A stretch of DNA of 47,363 nucleotides from Bacteroidota bacterium (GTDB lineage: Bacteria; Bacteroidota; Bacteroidia; Cytophagales; Cyclobacteriaceae), in contig JAQCLE010000023.1 of NCBI GenBank assembly GCA_027592755.1, positions 1-47,363 on the forward strand. The letters run 5' to 3'. Of the stretch, positions 26,391-34,918 are shown one piece after another (the stretch's first letter is position 1; each line of letters starts with the position of its first letter). The notes below the pieces were generated by a model, which was not told the origin of the DNA, made no database searches, and worked only from the letters and a program-made list of their open reading frames with translations. Made by a program: the position numbers and the translations under genes.

Positions 26391-26927
26391 TTAAGCCGGA
26401 CCGCTATTAGGTGAAACATTAGCCTTAATGTTGAGTCTTGATGTCTTTGGATTGGTATTCGCAGTAATAGTGACCGTTTTATTCTGAATACCTGGTTTGC
26501 TTTTACTATTGAAACTCACATGAATTTCACCCTTAGCTCCAACCGCAATAGGCTCCTTTGGCCACTGGGGAACAGTACATCCGCAAGATGCTGTTGCACT
26601 TGATATAATCATCGGTGCTTCACCGGTGTTAGTAAAAGAGAAAATGTGACTCACAACATCTCCTTCTTTAATGGTACCAAAATCATGCAGTTCTTCTTCA
26701 AATGCAAAAACTGGAAATGGGCCTGTACCTGGATTCTCAGCTACACTCGCAACTGTGTTCGTAGACGCAGCTGCTGCTGTGACGGGTCTTGAAGATCCAT
26801 CCCCTGCTTCAAGTTCTGCAACTCTGCCTTCCAGTCGGGCAATTCGTGATTCAACGTCTTTGGTGCAGCTCATAAATACTAAACTAATCGCCAGCATTGA
26901 GCCTGCGCTTAAAATTAATTTTTTCAT
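26391..26927 (-). CDS. DUF1573 domain lipoprotein
   Basis: A 178-residue protein with a lipoprotein signal (Cys21 in VFMSC), a short coiled-coil-like segment (SRIARLEGRVAELEA), an Ala/Thr/Ser-rich linker and a DUF1573 immunoglobulin-like domain from about residue 75. The domain signature is clear: HDFGTIKEGDVVSHIFSFTNTGEAPMII and SCGCTVPQWPKEPI. DUF1573 proteins are abundant in Bacteroidetes envelopes; function unknown. TAATTTTG at 26969-26976 on this strand matches the -7 promoter consensus, but no -33 box is seen at the right spacing. Confidence 0.85.
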   Translation of the reverse strand: MKKLILSAGSMLAISLVFMSCTKDVESRIARLEGRVAELEAGDGSSRPVTAAAASTNTVASVAENPGTGPFPVFAFEEELHDFGTIKEGDVVSHIFSFTNTGEAPMIISSATASCGCTVPQWPKEPIAVGAKGEIHVSFNSKSKPGIQNKTVTITANTNPKTSRLNIKANVSPNSGPA

Positions 26928-27068
26928 TTTTCTAAAATTTATGGTTCTAAGATCAAATTAAAGAAGACCAAAATTAACAAAGAGAAGTATCTCTGATACC
27001 AGTCTTGTTCACCTTTAACAAATCATTCACATTTAATCAACAAGAGAAGATTGTGAAAATTAACAAAT

Positions 27069-27365
27069 CTAGTTCTTCTTGATCTGGCCAAGAAGCTCGT
27101 CTACGTCTTCAAGCAGTTGCTCTGCTTTTTCCTTGGCGTCATTAATAACCCTCTCTCCCTCGGTCCGTGCGCTATTATTCACCAACTCTTTACCCTCCAT
27201 AATTTCTTTAAGAAGCTCATCCATTTTAACTCTGTATTTGTCAAGTTGGAAAGATAATTTGTCCCTTGTATTTGAGCCCTTATCAGGGGCATAGAGGATT
27301 CCAAGAATAACTCCTGTGGCGGCACCTGTTAGAAATGCTAAAATCGTATTTGTAGTTCTACCCAT
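27069..27365 (-). CDS. YtxH domain protein
   Basis: A 98-residue protein with a glycine-rich membrane helix (TILAFLTGAATGVILGILYAPDKGSNTRDKLS), which is the YtxH/general-stress signature, followed by a charged helix (about residues 40-95) that may form a coiled coil. I use the ATG at 27365. An in-frame TTG at 27398 would fall inside the predicted -7 box, which argues against it. Function unknown; related proteins are membrane-associated and stress-linked in other phyla. Confidence 0.8.
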   Translation of the reverse strand: MGRTTNTILAFLTGAATGVILGILYAPDKGSNTRDKLSFQLDKYRVKMDELLKEIMEGKELVNNSARTEGERVINDAKEKAEQLLEDVDELLGQIKKN

Positions 27366-27395
27366 GTTTATGCTATTATCACCTGTAAATATTTT

Positions 27396-27427
27396 CAAAA
27401 GTAGCGATTTTAAGGCGTTTAATCAAC
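27396..27427 (-). promoter_or_regulatory. Promoter of the YtxH gene
   Basis: On the minus strand GTTG (-33 element, 27424-27427) is followed after exactly 20 bases by TACTTTTG (27396-27403), a full match to the Bacteroidetes TAnnTTTG -7 box. The ATG lies 30 bases downstream. The -33 box touches the end of nusB. Confidence 0.55.
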
Positions 27428-28585
27428 TTATTTATTATCGAGTAAGCCTCTGCCGCTCTTCTTTATTGTACCGTCCTTCATCAATTCACTACTCAATACA
27501 TCCAAAATACCATTTACATACTGCTTACTCTTAGGCGTACTATAGGACTTGCAAATCTCTATATATTCATTAATTGTAACTTTTACAGGAATGCTCGGAA
27601 AATGAATGAGTTCTGATAAGGCCAGTTTTAAAATAACAAAGTCAACAGCTGCAATCCTTTCAACATCCCAGTTTTTAGATTTAGATGCAATGACCTTCTC
27701 AAGGTTCGAGTTATCATTTATCGTCTGCTTATAAAGACGTATATAAAACTCCCGATCCTCATCCCAATTGGGTGACAAATTGATCATCTGAATTGAAGCA
27801 TCTGAATCATCAAAAGACTTGATTGTTTTGATGACCATGCTTTTAAGTATCCCCCTATTCTCAGACCATTCAATATCCTGATCTTCCATGTAGTCATTGA
27901 TAATCTCATGCTTAAAAAAGATTCTTTTATAAATGTTATTGATAATAGAGATGTGATCAACAATTGTGGGAGAACTTTTTGAAGAATAAGCCAGGTACTC
28001 CTCATCTTTCATAAGAATCTTGCGAAACCATTCACCTGCCACCGAGCTATCCCAACCAATCTTATGCTTCCTGGTAAGATCGTTAATCAAGTTATGATCT
28101 TCTATGGCTTTGATCAGGGTATTAGAGGTAAGGTTTTCATAACCTGAAGGAACTTTTTTGTTGTTACCGATGATTTTATTCCATTCTTTAACAACCATTT
28201 CCTTCCAAACGACTGGCAATTGAAGAAGCCTGAGATACATCGTCGACACCTTATCGGCTTCGCCAATTAAGTCTTTCAGTCCAGTTTTTTCTTTGGTCTC
28301 TACTTCATTGTAATAAAGACTTATAGCATCTTCTACCTGTTCTCTGACAACGTCAGGGCATTGGTCTGATATTGATCGTGTAACAAAGCTTTCATCAAAT
28401 GCCTTGAGAGCAGCTTTCTTTTGAACAATTAATTCCTCCCGGTTTTGTTCTTCTTCTGAATTAAGATTGAAATCGAAATGTGCACCCGCCTGATCCCTGG
28501 CGATCAACTCATAAGCTTCCTTGTATCTATCAAGAGCGTAGAGGGATTGCATTACCTTAACACGCAGGCTTCTTCTGTTAAGCAT
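27428..28585 (-). CDS. nusB: Transcription antitermination factor NusB (long Bacteroidetes form)
   Basis: NusB with NusE (S10) binds boxA RNA in rRNA antitermination. The protein has 385 residues, far more than the 140 of E. coli NusB. The C-terminal 130 residues carry the conserved core (VERIAAVDFVILKLALSELIHFPSIPVKVTINEYIEICKSYSTPKSKQYVNGILD), while the start has the usual NusB N-terminal helix NRRSLRVKVMQSLYAL. The middle is a long, charged, helical insertion typical of this phylum. It is followed downstream by the YtxH, DUF1573 and yajC genes on the same strand. Confidence 0.92.
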   Translation of the reverse strand: MLNRRSLRVKVMQSLYALDRYKEAYELIARDQAGAHFDFNLNSEEEQNREELIVQKKAALKAFDESFVTRSISDQCPDVVREQVEDAISLYYNEVETKEKTGLKDLIGEADKVSTMYLRLLQLPVVWKEMVVKEWNKIIGNNKKVPSGYENLTSNTLIKAIEDHNLINDLTRKHKIGWDSSVAGEWFRKILMKDEEYLAYSSKSSPTIVDHISIINNIYKRIFFKHEIINDYMEDQDIEWSENRGILKSMVIKTIKSFDDSDASIQMINLSPNWDEDREFYIRLYKQTINDNSNLEKVIASKSKNWDVERIAAVDFVILKLALSELIHFPSIPVKVTINEYIEICKSYSTPKSKQYVNGILDVLSSELMKDGTIKKSGRGLLDNK

Positions 28586-28633
28586 AATTTGTTAATGGAT
28601 TAAAAGAACGATCCTTCAGGAATTTGTTGTGCT

Positions 28634-29737
28634 TTAAAAACTTAGTTTATTATTGCCTATTGCCGCGATTCTGTCTGCTGCAATGGCCATAGCAGCTTCC
28701 TGCGGTGTTATATTTTCCTTTTCAGATTTATTTAAAACACTCAAGCAAGTTTCATAAATACTTTCTACCTGCTTCATTACAAGTTCCTTTTTATAATTCC
28801 CAATGTAATCATAATATATATTCGTGATTCCACCTCCATTAATCAAGAAATCAGGTGCATAAACAATACCTCTCTCAATAAGCATCCTCCCGTGCCTCAC
28901 CTCATCCAAAAGCTGGTTGTTAGCCCCACCTGCGACAATCGAACATTTCATTTTCCGAATACTTTCGTCATTGAGTGTGGCTCCAAGTGCACATGGCGCA
29001 TAAATGTCAATATCTGCTTCGAAAATGTCGTCAGACGAAACAATATCAACTTTGTATTTAGAACTTATTTGACTTAATTTTTCTTCAAAGATATCGCTCA
29101 CACTCACTAATACCCCTTCTTTGACAAGATAATCAATAAGATTTAAACCTACATTACCAGCGCCCTGTACTAATACTTTTGCCCCAGTTAGGCTGTCACT
29201 ACCTGTAACCTTTTTTCGGGCGGCTTTCATACCAATGTAAACTCCATATGCTGTAACTGGGGATGGATCCCCAGAGCCACCCATTGCTTCAGAAATACCC
29301 GCAACATGCCTCGTTTCCATACGGATATATTCCATGTCACGGGTAGTCATGTTCACGTCTTCAGCAGTTACATAACGCCCCCCAAGACTTTCAATAAACC
29401 TGCCAAATCGGCGCATCAGAGCCTCGTTCTTTTGCCTTCTGGCATCACCTATGATTACGGCCTTACCCCCTCCAATATTTAATCCCGCTATTGCATTTTT
29501 GTAGGTCATACCCCGTGATAAGCGCAGCGCATCTGTAATTGCTTCATCTTCAGTGGCATAGTTCCACATCCGGGTGCCGCCCATGGAAGGCCCCAATATG
29601 GTATTATGAATTGCAATGATTGCTTTTAATCCGGTTGCCTGGTCATAACAGAATACGACCTGTTCATGCTCCATTTCAGCAACCTGATCGAACACCGAAA
29701 GTTGTCGTGTTCCTTCTATTACTGTATCCGAAATCAT
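28634..29737 (-). CDS. Glu/Leu/Phe/Val dehydrogenase (leucine dehydrogenase type)
   Basis: NAD-dependent oxidative deamination of branched-chain amino acids is the likely reaction. The glycine-rich substrate motif and catalytic lysines are both present: MTYKNAIAGLNIGGGKAVIIGD holds two Lys 12 residues apart, as in leucine dehydrogenase, and GGRYVTAEDVNMTTRDM contains the catalytic Asp region. The Rossmann domain has VLVQGAGNVGLNLIDYL. The 367-residue length fits the octameric leucine-dehydrogenase class rather than glutamate dehydrogenase. The gene is monocistronic or leads into nusB, 48 bases on. Confidence 0.9.
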   Translation of the reverse strand: MISDTVIEGTRQLSVFDQVAEMEHEQVVFCYDQATGLKAIIAIHNTILGPSMGGTRMWNYATEDEAITDALRLSRGMTYKNAIAGLNIGGGKAVIIGDARRQKNEALMRRFGRFIESLGGRYVTAEDVNMTTRDMEYIRMETRHVAGISEAMGGSGDPSPVTAYGVYIGMKAARKKVTGSDSLTGAKVLVQGAGNVGLNLIDYLVKEGVLVSVSDIFEEKLSQISSKYKVDIVSSDDIFEADIDIYAPCALGATLNDESIRKMKCSIVAGGANNQLLDEVRHGRMLIERGIVYAPDFLINGGGITNIYYDYIGNYKKELVMKQVESIYETCLSVLNKSEKENITPQEAAMAIAADRIAAIGNNKLSF

Positions 29738-29796
29738 TTCTTGAGTTGAGTTGTTATTCCTATCTTAGCCGTTAATTCTGCTCAATAAAAGGACTG

Positions 29797-29827
29797 CAAA
29801 CATACTTTTTTTTTGATTGAGCGACAA
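29797..29827 (-). promoter_or_regulatory. Promoter of the leucine dehydrogenase gene
   Basis: On the minus strand TTG (29825-29827) and TATGTTTG (29797-29804) are separated by exactly 20 bases, both matching the Bacteroidetes consensus. The start codon is 59 bases downstream. The -33 box lies within the first codons of the divergent ABC transporter gene, so the two genes share control DNA. Confidence 0.6.
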
Positions 29828-31661
29828 TCAACCGCGACCTAAGAAAGACTTGGATATACGGTCGGATAAAGTCAAGATGAAAGAATTATATTACTTAAAT
29901 AAATACCTTTTTAAATACAGGTACTACCTCATTTTGGGAACCCTGTTCATAATTGTTGCCAATTTCTTCGGTATTGTGCCTGCAATGATAGTGAGGCATT
30001 CGTTCGACCTTGTCCAGAAGAATATTAGCATTTACAAGTCTTTCGAGGGATTCAATCTTCAAAACGAAACATACGAAATCTTTGCCGGCAGCATTCTAAT
30101 TTATGGAATAATAATCCTTGTAATGGCGCTGCTTAAAGGTGTTTTTATGTTTTTTATGCGCCAAACCATTATCGTGATGTCAAGGCATATCGAGTATGAT
30201 CTAAAAAATGAGATTTTTGACCATTACCAAACGCTCCCAACTAGTTTTTACCGAAGAAATAATACAGGAGATTTGATGGCCAGAATTTCCGAAGACGTCG
30301 GCCGTGTAAGGATGTACATAGGACCTGCAATGATGTACGGCATCAACATGGTTACCCTGTTTCTGATGGTGATCCCATTTATGTTTACCATCAACCCAAA
30401 GCTTACACTCTACTCCCTCATTCCACTGCCATTACTCTCAATGAGCATCTATTTTGTTAATAATATTATCAATCGGAGATCAGAAGAAATTCAAAGGAGT
30501 CTCTCCAAACTTTCAACATTTGTACAGGAAGCATTCTCAGGCATAAGGGTATTAAAAGCATTTGTAAGGGAAGAAGAATCCGCCCTCGAATTTGACAAGG
30601 CCAGTGATGATTATAAAGACAAATCACTGAAACTAACTTTCGTAACTGCGCTCTTTTTTCCCTTGATTTTAGCGCTTATAGGGCTAAGCGTCATAATCAC
30701 AGTTTTTGTTGGTTCAATTGAAGTGATGGGAGGAGCACTAAGTGTCGGGAACATTGCTGAATTCATTATCTATGTAAATATGCTCACCTGGCCTGTCACA
30801 TCTCTCGGATGGATTACCAGCATTGTGCAAAGGGCCGAAGCATCTCAAAAAAGAATTAATGAATTCCTGAACACGAAAAATGATATCGTATCACAATCAA
30901 ATATTTCTGCTCAACTCGAAGGATCAATTTCTTTCAAAAATGTAAGTTTTTTTTATCCAGACACAGGAATAAGAGCCCTGAGGGGGATCAATTTTGAAAT
31001 GAAACCTGGTGAATCCATTGCCATCATAGGCACGACGGGTTCAGGTAAAAGTACTATTGCCAATCTTGTTTCGAGGTTGTATGACGTATCCTCGGGTGAG
31101 ATATTCATAGACGGTATTCCCATTAAAGATTATAACATTTCCTCACTTCGTGACCAAATTGGAATGGTTCCCCAGGATGTCTTTCTTTTTTCAGATACCA
31201 TAAAAGGAAATATTGCTTTTGGGAATGCTGAACTCACGATGGAACAAATTGAAAAAGCTGCGGCCGATGCCGACCTACTGGATAATATTGGCGACTTCCC
31301 AAAGGGTTTTGAGACGCGAGTTGGTGAGAGGGGCATCACACTTTCCGGAGGGCAAAAGCAACGTGTTTCAATCGCCAGGGCAATTGCTAAAAATCCCAAA
31401 ATTCTTATTCTTGATGATGCCCTCTCCGCTGTGGATACAAAGACAGAAAACCGGATTCTGAATGCGTTGAAAATCATTATGAAAGGCAGGACGTCCATTA
31501 TTATCTCGCATCGCGTATCATCGGCTCAACTTGCCGATAAAGTCATAGTTTTGGATGATGGGGTTATTATTGAACAAGGTACGCATGAGGATTTGATGGG
31601 CGCTGAAGGAAGCTATAGGGACCTTTACGACCGACAATTGGCCACTGAGGTAGTCTCGTAA
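29817..31661 (+). CDS. ABC exporter half, MdlA-like (degenerate catalytic site)
   Basis: A fused membrane-ATPase half-transporter of 614 residues. Six membrane helices lie between about residues 35 and 325; the ATPase domain follows with Walker A GTTGSGKST, signature LSGGQKQR and Walker B ILILDDALSAVD. The base catalytic Glu after Walker B is replaced by Asp (LDDA rather than LDEA), the mark of the degenerate site in heterodimeric exporters such as MdlA, BmrC and TM287. Its likely partner is the convergent gene at 32368-34134. The start is TTG at 29817; an in-frame ATG at 29877 (MKELYYL) is possible and would clear the overlap with the leucine dehydrogenase promoter. Substrate unknown. Confidence 0.9.
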   Translation: MSDNQPRPKKDLDIRSDKVKMKELYYLNKYLFKYRYYLILGTLFIIVANFFGIVPAMIVRHSFDLVQKNISIYKSFEGFNLQNETYEIFAGSILIYGIIILVMALLKGVFMFFMRQTIIVMSRHIEYDLKNEIFDHYQTLPTSFYRRNNTGDLMARISEDVGRVRMYIGPAMMYGINMVTLFLMVIPFMFTINPKLTLYSLIPLPLLSMSIYFVNNIINRRSEEIQRSLSKLSTFVQEAFSGIRVLKAFVREEESALEFDKASDDYKDKSLKLTFVTALFFPLILALIGLSVIITVFVGSIEVMGGALSVGNIAEFIIYVNMLTWPVTSLGWITSIVQRAEASQKRINEFLNTKNDIVSQSNISAQLEGSISFKNVSFFYPDTGIRALRGINFEMKPGESIAIIGTTGSGKSTIANLVSRLYDVSSGEIFIDGIPIKDYNISSLRDQIGMVPQDVFLFSDTIKGNIAFGNAELTMEQIEKAAADADLLDNIGDFPKGFETRVGERGITLSGGQKQRVSIARAIAKNPKILILDDALSAVDTKTENRILNALKIIMKGRTSIIISHRVSSAQLADKVIVLDDGVIIEQGTHEDLMGAEGSYRDLYDRQLATEVVS

Positions 31662-31662
31662 A

Positions 31663-32202
31663 TTATTTTACAAACCCCTCGATAACGAGACGATCGTCTG
31701 CAAAATGCTTTTCAAGGAAAAAATTTTCGATTTCAAAACCTTTTTCAACTGCTAATGCATACATTTTCGTTTCAACTTCTTCTTTTGATGGCCTTACCAG
31801 TGGGTGTACATCCAGCCTGACACTCAAAATAGCCCGGGACTGAATTCGTCGCACGGTATAATTACCTGGCAGCTCCGTTACCCTGTTTTGAAGTATGATC
31901 CCAATGAAATAACTAACCTCGGTTTCATTAAAACCAGGATCATTGTATTCGATCAGACCAAGTGTCCCTTGAATCTCGCCTGTAGAAACAACCTTTTTTA
32001 CTTCATTAAAAATATTTTCTATCTCAGGATCATTGTATCTCCCTTTGAATTCGATGCCAGCCATACTGTAGTCAACAGCATCGTAGGGTATTACCTCCAT
32101 TTCTTTTGTTCCTCCCAAATAATAGTAGATGGAATAGATAATTATACCAATAGAGACAAGCGATACGGCGTAATAGAAATATTTGGATTGGCTGATTTTC
32201 AT
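31663..32202 (-). CDS. N-terminally anchored protein with a GyrI-like fold (unknown function)
   Basis: A 179-residue protein with one N-terminal membrane helix (about residues 10-28) and a soluble extracytoplasmic domain. The pattern GTLGLIEYNDPGFNETEVSYFIGIILQN and the alternating strand-helix arrangement recall GyrI/AraC effector-binding-like domains, which bind small ligands, but the similarity is only by eye. It ends one base after the stop of the convergent ABC gene and sits between the two exporter halves, so a sensing or accessory role in that transporter is possible but not shown. Confidence 0.6.
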   Translation of the reverse strand: MKISQSKYFYYAVSLVSIGIIIYSIYYYLGGTKEMEVIPYDAVDYSMAGIEFKGRYNDPEIENIFNEVKKVVSTGEIQGTLGLIEYNDPGFNETEVSYFIGIILQNRVTELPGNYTVRRIQSRAILSVRLDVHPLVRPSKEEVETKMYALAVEKGFEIENFFLEKHFADDRLVIEGFVK

Positions 32203-32367
32203 TTGACGGACGGTTAAACCGGAATTGTTGCAATGTTAGAGAAAAACAGCCGATTGTTATCTGGAATGAGTGCTATCTGTGATTTTTCATGAGATGCTAA
32301 AATGGCAGTCAGATTACTGATACGATTAAATTCTTTGATGAGATAGAGGGTTTAAAAGCGATAATAA

Positions 32368-34134
32368 CTAAGCCAATATCTCCTTATACTGCATACGATG
32401 CAATTGAGAGTAAAATCCTCCCAAATCCAATAGCGTTTCATGGGTACCTTCCTCTTTCAGTTCTCCATGATCCAGAACAATGATCTTATCTGCTTTTTGG
32501 ATGGTTGATAAACGATGGGCAATTACAATGGCCGTTCTACCCTCCATCATTTTATCAATGGCATTTTGGATTAACTCTTCCGTTTCTGAATCAACAGAAG
32601 AGGTAGCCTCATCGAGGACAATGATTTTGGGATCATAAACCATAGCCCTGACAAAGGATATCATTTGGCGCTGACCAACAGACAATGTCGCTCCCCGCTC
32701 CATGACATTGTAATCGAATCCACCGGGTAATCTTTCAATGAATTCTCTGGCGCCAATGAGGTCGGCAGCCTTTATAATGTCCTCTTTTTGTATGTTCTCG
32801 TTCCCCAAGGTTATGTTCTTTTCAATACTGTCAGAAAAGAGGAAAACATCCTGAAGCACTACACCAATATTTTTGCGGAGGCTATAAAGATCATATTCTG
32901 TAAGATCCCTGTCGTCGATCCTGATGTGACCCTTGTTGATGTCATAAAAACGGCTGAGTAAATTGATGATTGAAGATTTTCCTGCACCCGTTGCACCTAC
33001 TATTGCCAGGGTCTCTCCTGCCTCAACACTGAAATTAATTTCCTTTAATACATAGTCTTCGTCATTGTATGCAAACCAAACATTCTCAAATTCAACTTTC
33101 CCATTTAGCGAATCGGTCTTGTATGACCCATTGTTGGGGATGTGCTCCTGGCTGTCCAGAATGTTCATGATCCGACTGGAACTTACAATACCCATTTGAA
33201 GTGTGTTAAAACGATCTGCAATCATCCGAATGGGCCTGAAGAACATCATGATATACATGATAAAGGCGATCAGCACACCCATTGTTACATCTTCATAAAT
33301 GACACCTCGGGCACCATACCATACCAGCAGCCCAATACCTGTAGCCTGAATTACTTCTGCCACGGGGTAGTACACCGAATAATACATTACAGATCTGATA
33401 TTTGCTCTCAAATGTTCTTTATTGATTTCTCTAAACTTCTTTGACTCTCTTTCTTCACTGTTGAAGATCTGAACTATGTTCATTCCGGTAATATGTTCCT
33501 GAACAAATGAATTCAGATTAGACACAGCATTTCGGACGTCATTGAATGAAACTTTTATTTTTTCCTTGAAAATATAAGTGCTGAACAACAGGATTGGCAG
33601 TGTGGATAAACTTACCAGTGTTAGTCGCCAGTCGGTAATCAACATTACAGTAAGAATTACACCGATTTGCAGAATCTCACCAGCCAGGGCCGCGATACCA
33701 TCACTGAAAACATCCGCCAATGTCTCAACATCAGAAATATTCCTGGTCACCAAACGTCCAATTGGTGTCTTATCAAAGAATTTCAGTCTGAGATGTTGAA
33801 GATGTCGGTATAATTTGATCCTTATATCACGGATTACATTCTGACCAAGCCACCCGGCCATATAAGTATGGAAATACTGAACAATCGCCTGAATGACTAA
33901 CAAAAGCAACAGGATCATGGTCATATAAACCAAACCCTCATAGTCGCCCAGCGCCACTTCATTGTCTATGGTGAATTGAATTAAAAGTGCCCTGGAGGGA
34001 ACCAAAAAAGCCAGGAGAAAAGTTAGGCCAACAAGTGCATAGAAATGGCCAATATAAGGTTTTGCAAAAGAGAATAACCTCTTAAGCACTTTGAGATCAA
34101 CGATACTTCCGCTCTGAATTTTTTCTTGTTCCAA
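32368..34134 (-). CDS. ABC exporter half, MdlB-like (complete catalytic site)
   Basis: A 588-residue half-transporter: six membrane helices within about residues 22-320, then an ATPase domain with Walker A GATGAGKSS, signature LSVGQRQM and Walker B IIVLDEATSSVD. Here the catalytic Glu is present, while the signature motif has LSVGQ instead of LSGGQ. That is the MdlB pattern and complements the LDDA partner at 29817-31661, predicting a heterodimer with one normal and one degenerate ATP site. It is followed by nothing on its strand for 165 bases; truA lies 16 bases upstream. Confidence 0.9.
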   Translation of the reverse strand: MEQEKIQSGSIVDLKVLKRLFSFAKPYIGHFYALVGLTFLLAFLVPSRALLIQFTIDNEVALGDYEGLVYMTMILLLLLVIQAIVQYFHTYMAGWLGQNVIRDIRIKLYRHLQHLRLKFFDKTPIGRLVTRNISDVETLADVFSDGIAALAGEILQIGVILTVMLITDWRLTLVSLSTLPILLFSTYIFKEKIKVSFNDVRNAVSNLNSFVQEHITGMNIVQIFNSEERESKKFREINKEHLRANIRSVMYYSVYYPVAEVIQATGIGLLVWYGARGVIYEDVTMGVLIAFIMYIMMFFRPIRMIADRFNTLQMGIVSSSRIMNILDSQEHIPNNGSYKTDSLNGKVEFENVWFAYNDEDYVLKEINFSVEAGETLAIVGATGAGKSSIINLLSRFYDINKGHIRIDDRDLTEYDLYSLRKNIGVVLQDVFLFSDSIEKNITLGNENIQKEDIIKAADLIGAREFIERLPGGFDYNVMERGATLSVGQRQMISFVRAMVYDPKIIVLDEATSSVDSETEELIQNAIDKMMEGRTAIVIAHRLSTIQKADKIIVLDHGELKEEGTHETLLDLGGFYSQLHRMQYKEILA

Positions 34135-34150
34135 TGATCTTCAGGTCATA

Positions 34151-34903
34151 TTAACCGATGAAAAGTTCCCCGGGGTATTTTACTGATTGTAGAAAAAGCC
34201 CCCGTGGAGGAACAGCCATTCCTGCCCTTTTTCTGTTTTTACTTGCAAGAATATCCTGAAATTCATTAACTGACATATTTCCAAGGCCAACTTCAAGCAT
34301 TGTTCCAACCATTGTTCTAACCATCCCTCTCAAAAACCTGTTGGCGGTCACCTTAAAAGTTATCATATGACCTTCAGCACTCCATGCTGTCTTATAGACG
34401 TCACAAAGAAAATGATTTACATCGGTTTTAACCCTTGAAAAACTCTCATAATCTTTACATTCCATTAGGATGGAAGATAAAGCATTCATTTTGTCTAAAT
34501 CCAACGGTTCTCGAAAATAATAGGCTTGATTTTCGATAAATGGATTCTTAAAAGTAGTTATTTGATAGATGTAAGCTCGTTCAATAGCATCAAAACGGCT
34601 ATGTGCTTCAGGCTTAACCAGTCTTATCTTATTGGCAGCTATATCCTTTGGCAGAAGACTGTTCAATTTATAGATGAAGTCATCGCCATTTAATTTCTTG
34701 CTCCAATCAAAGTGAACCACTTGTTCAATTGCATGGACACCAGTATCTGTACGACCACTGCCAAACGTCGCTATCTTCTTTCTTAAAATTGTTGAAAGGC
34801 ACTCATTCAGCACTTCCTGTACTGCAACTACATTTTTTTGGACCTGCCACCCGTGATAGTTGGTCCCTTTATAAGATAAATACAGAAAATAGCGATATAT
34901 CAT
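34151..34903 (-). CDS. truA: tRNA pseudouridine(38-40) synthase
   Basis: TruA converts uridines 38-40 in the anticodon arm of many tRNAs. The catalytic Asp lies in FGSGRTDTGVHAIEQVVHF (about residues 48-66), and YKGTNYHGWQVQ at the N-terminus and FLRGMVRTMVGTMLEVGLG near the C-terminus are the other family motifs. The 250-residue length is normal. It lies 15 bases after the nitroreductase-like gene and 16 before the MdlB-like gene, so the three probably form one transcript. Confidence 0.95.
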   Translation of the reverse strand: MIYRYFLYLSYKGTNYHGWQVQKNVVAVQEVLNECLSTILRKKIATFGSGRTDTGVHAIEQVVHFDWSKKLNGDDFIYKLNSLLPKDIAANKIRLVKPEAHSRFDAIERAYIYQITTFKNPFIENQAYYFREPLDLDKMNALSSILMECKDYESFSRVKTDVNHFLCDVYKTAWSAEGHMITFKVTANRFLRGMVRTMVGTMLEVGLGNMSVNEFQDILASKNRKRAGMAVPPRGLFLQSVKYPGELFIG

Positions 34904-34918
34904 GCGATGGAAAATGGG

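Noticed and set aside
26671-26961. 96-codon plus-strand open frame
   Set aside because: Opposite the low-complexity Ala/Thr linker of the DUF1573 lipoprotein.
31130-31498. 122-codon minus-strand open frame
   Set aside because: Opposite the ATPase domain of the MdlA-like exporter.
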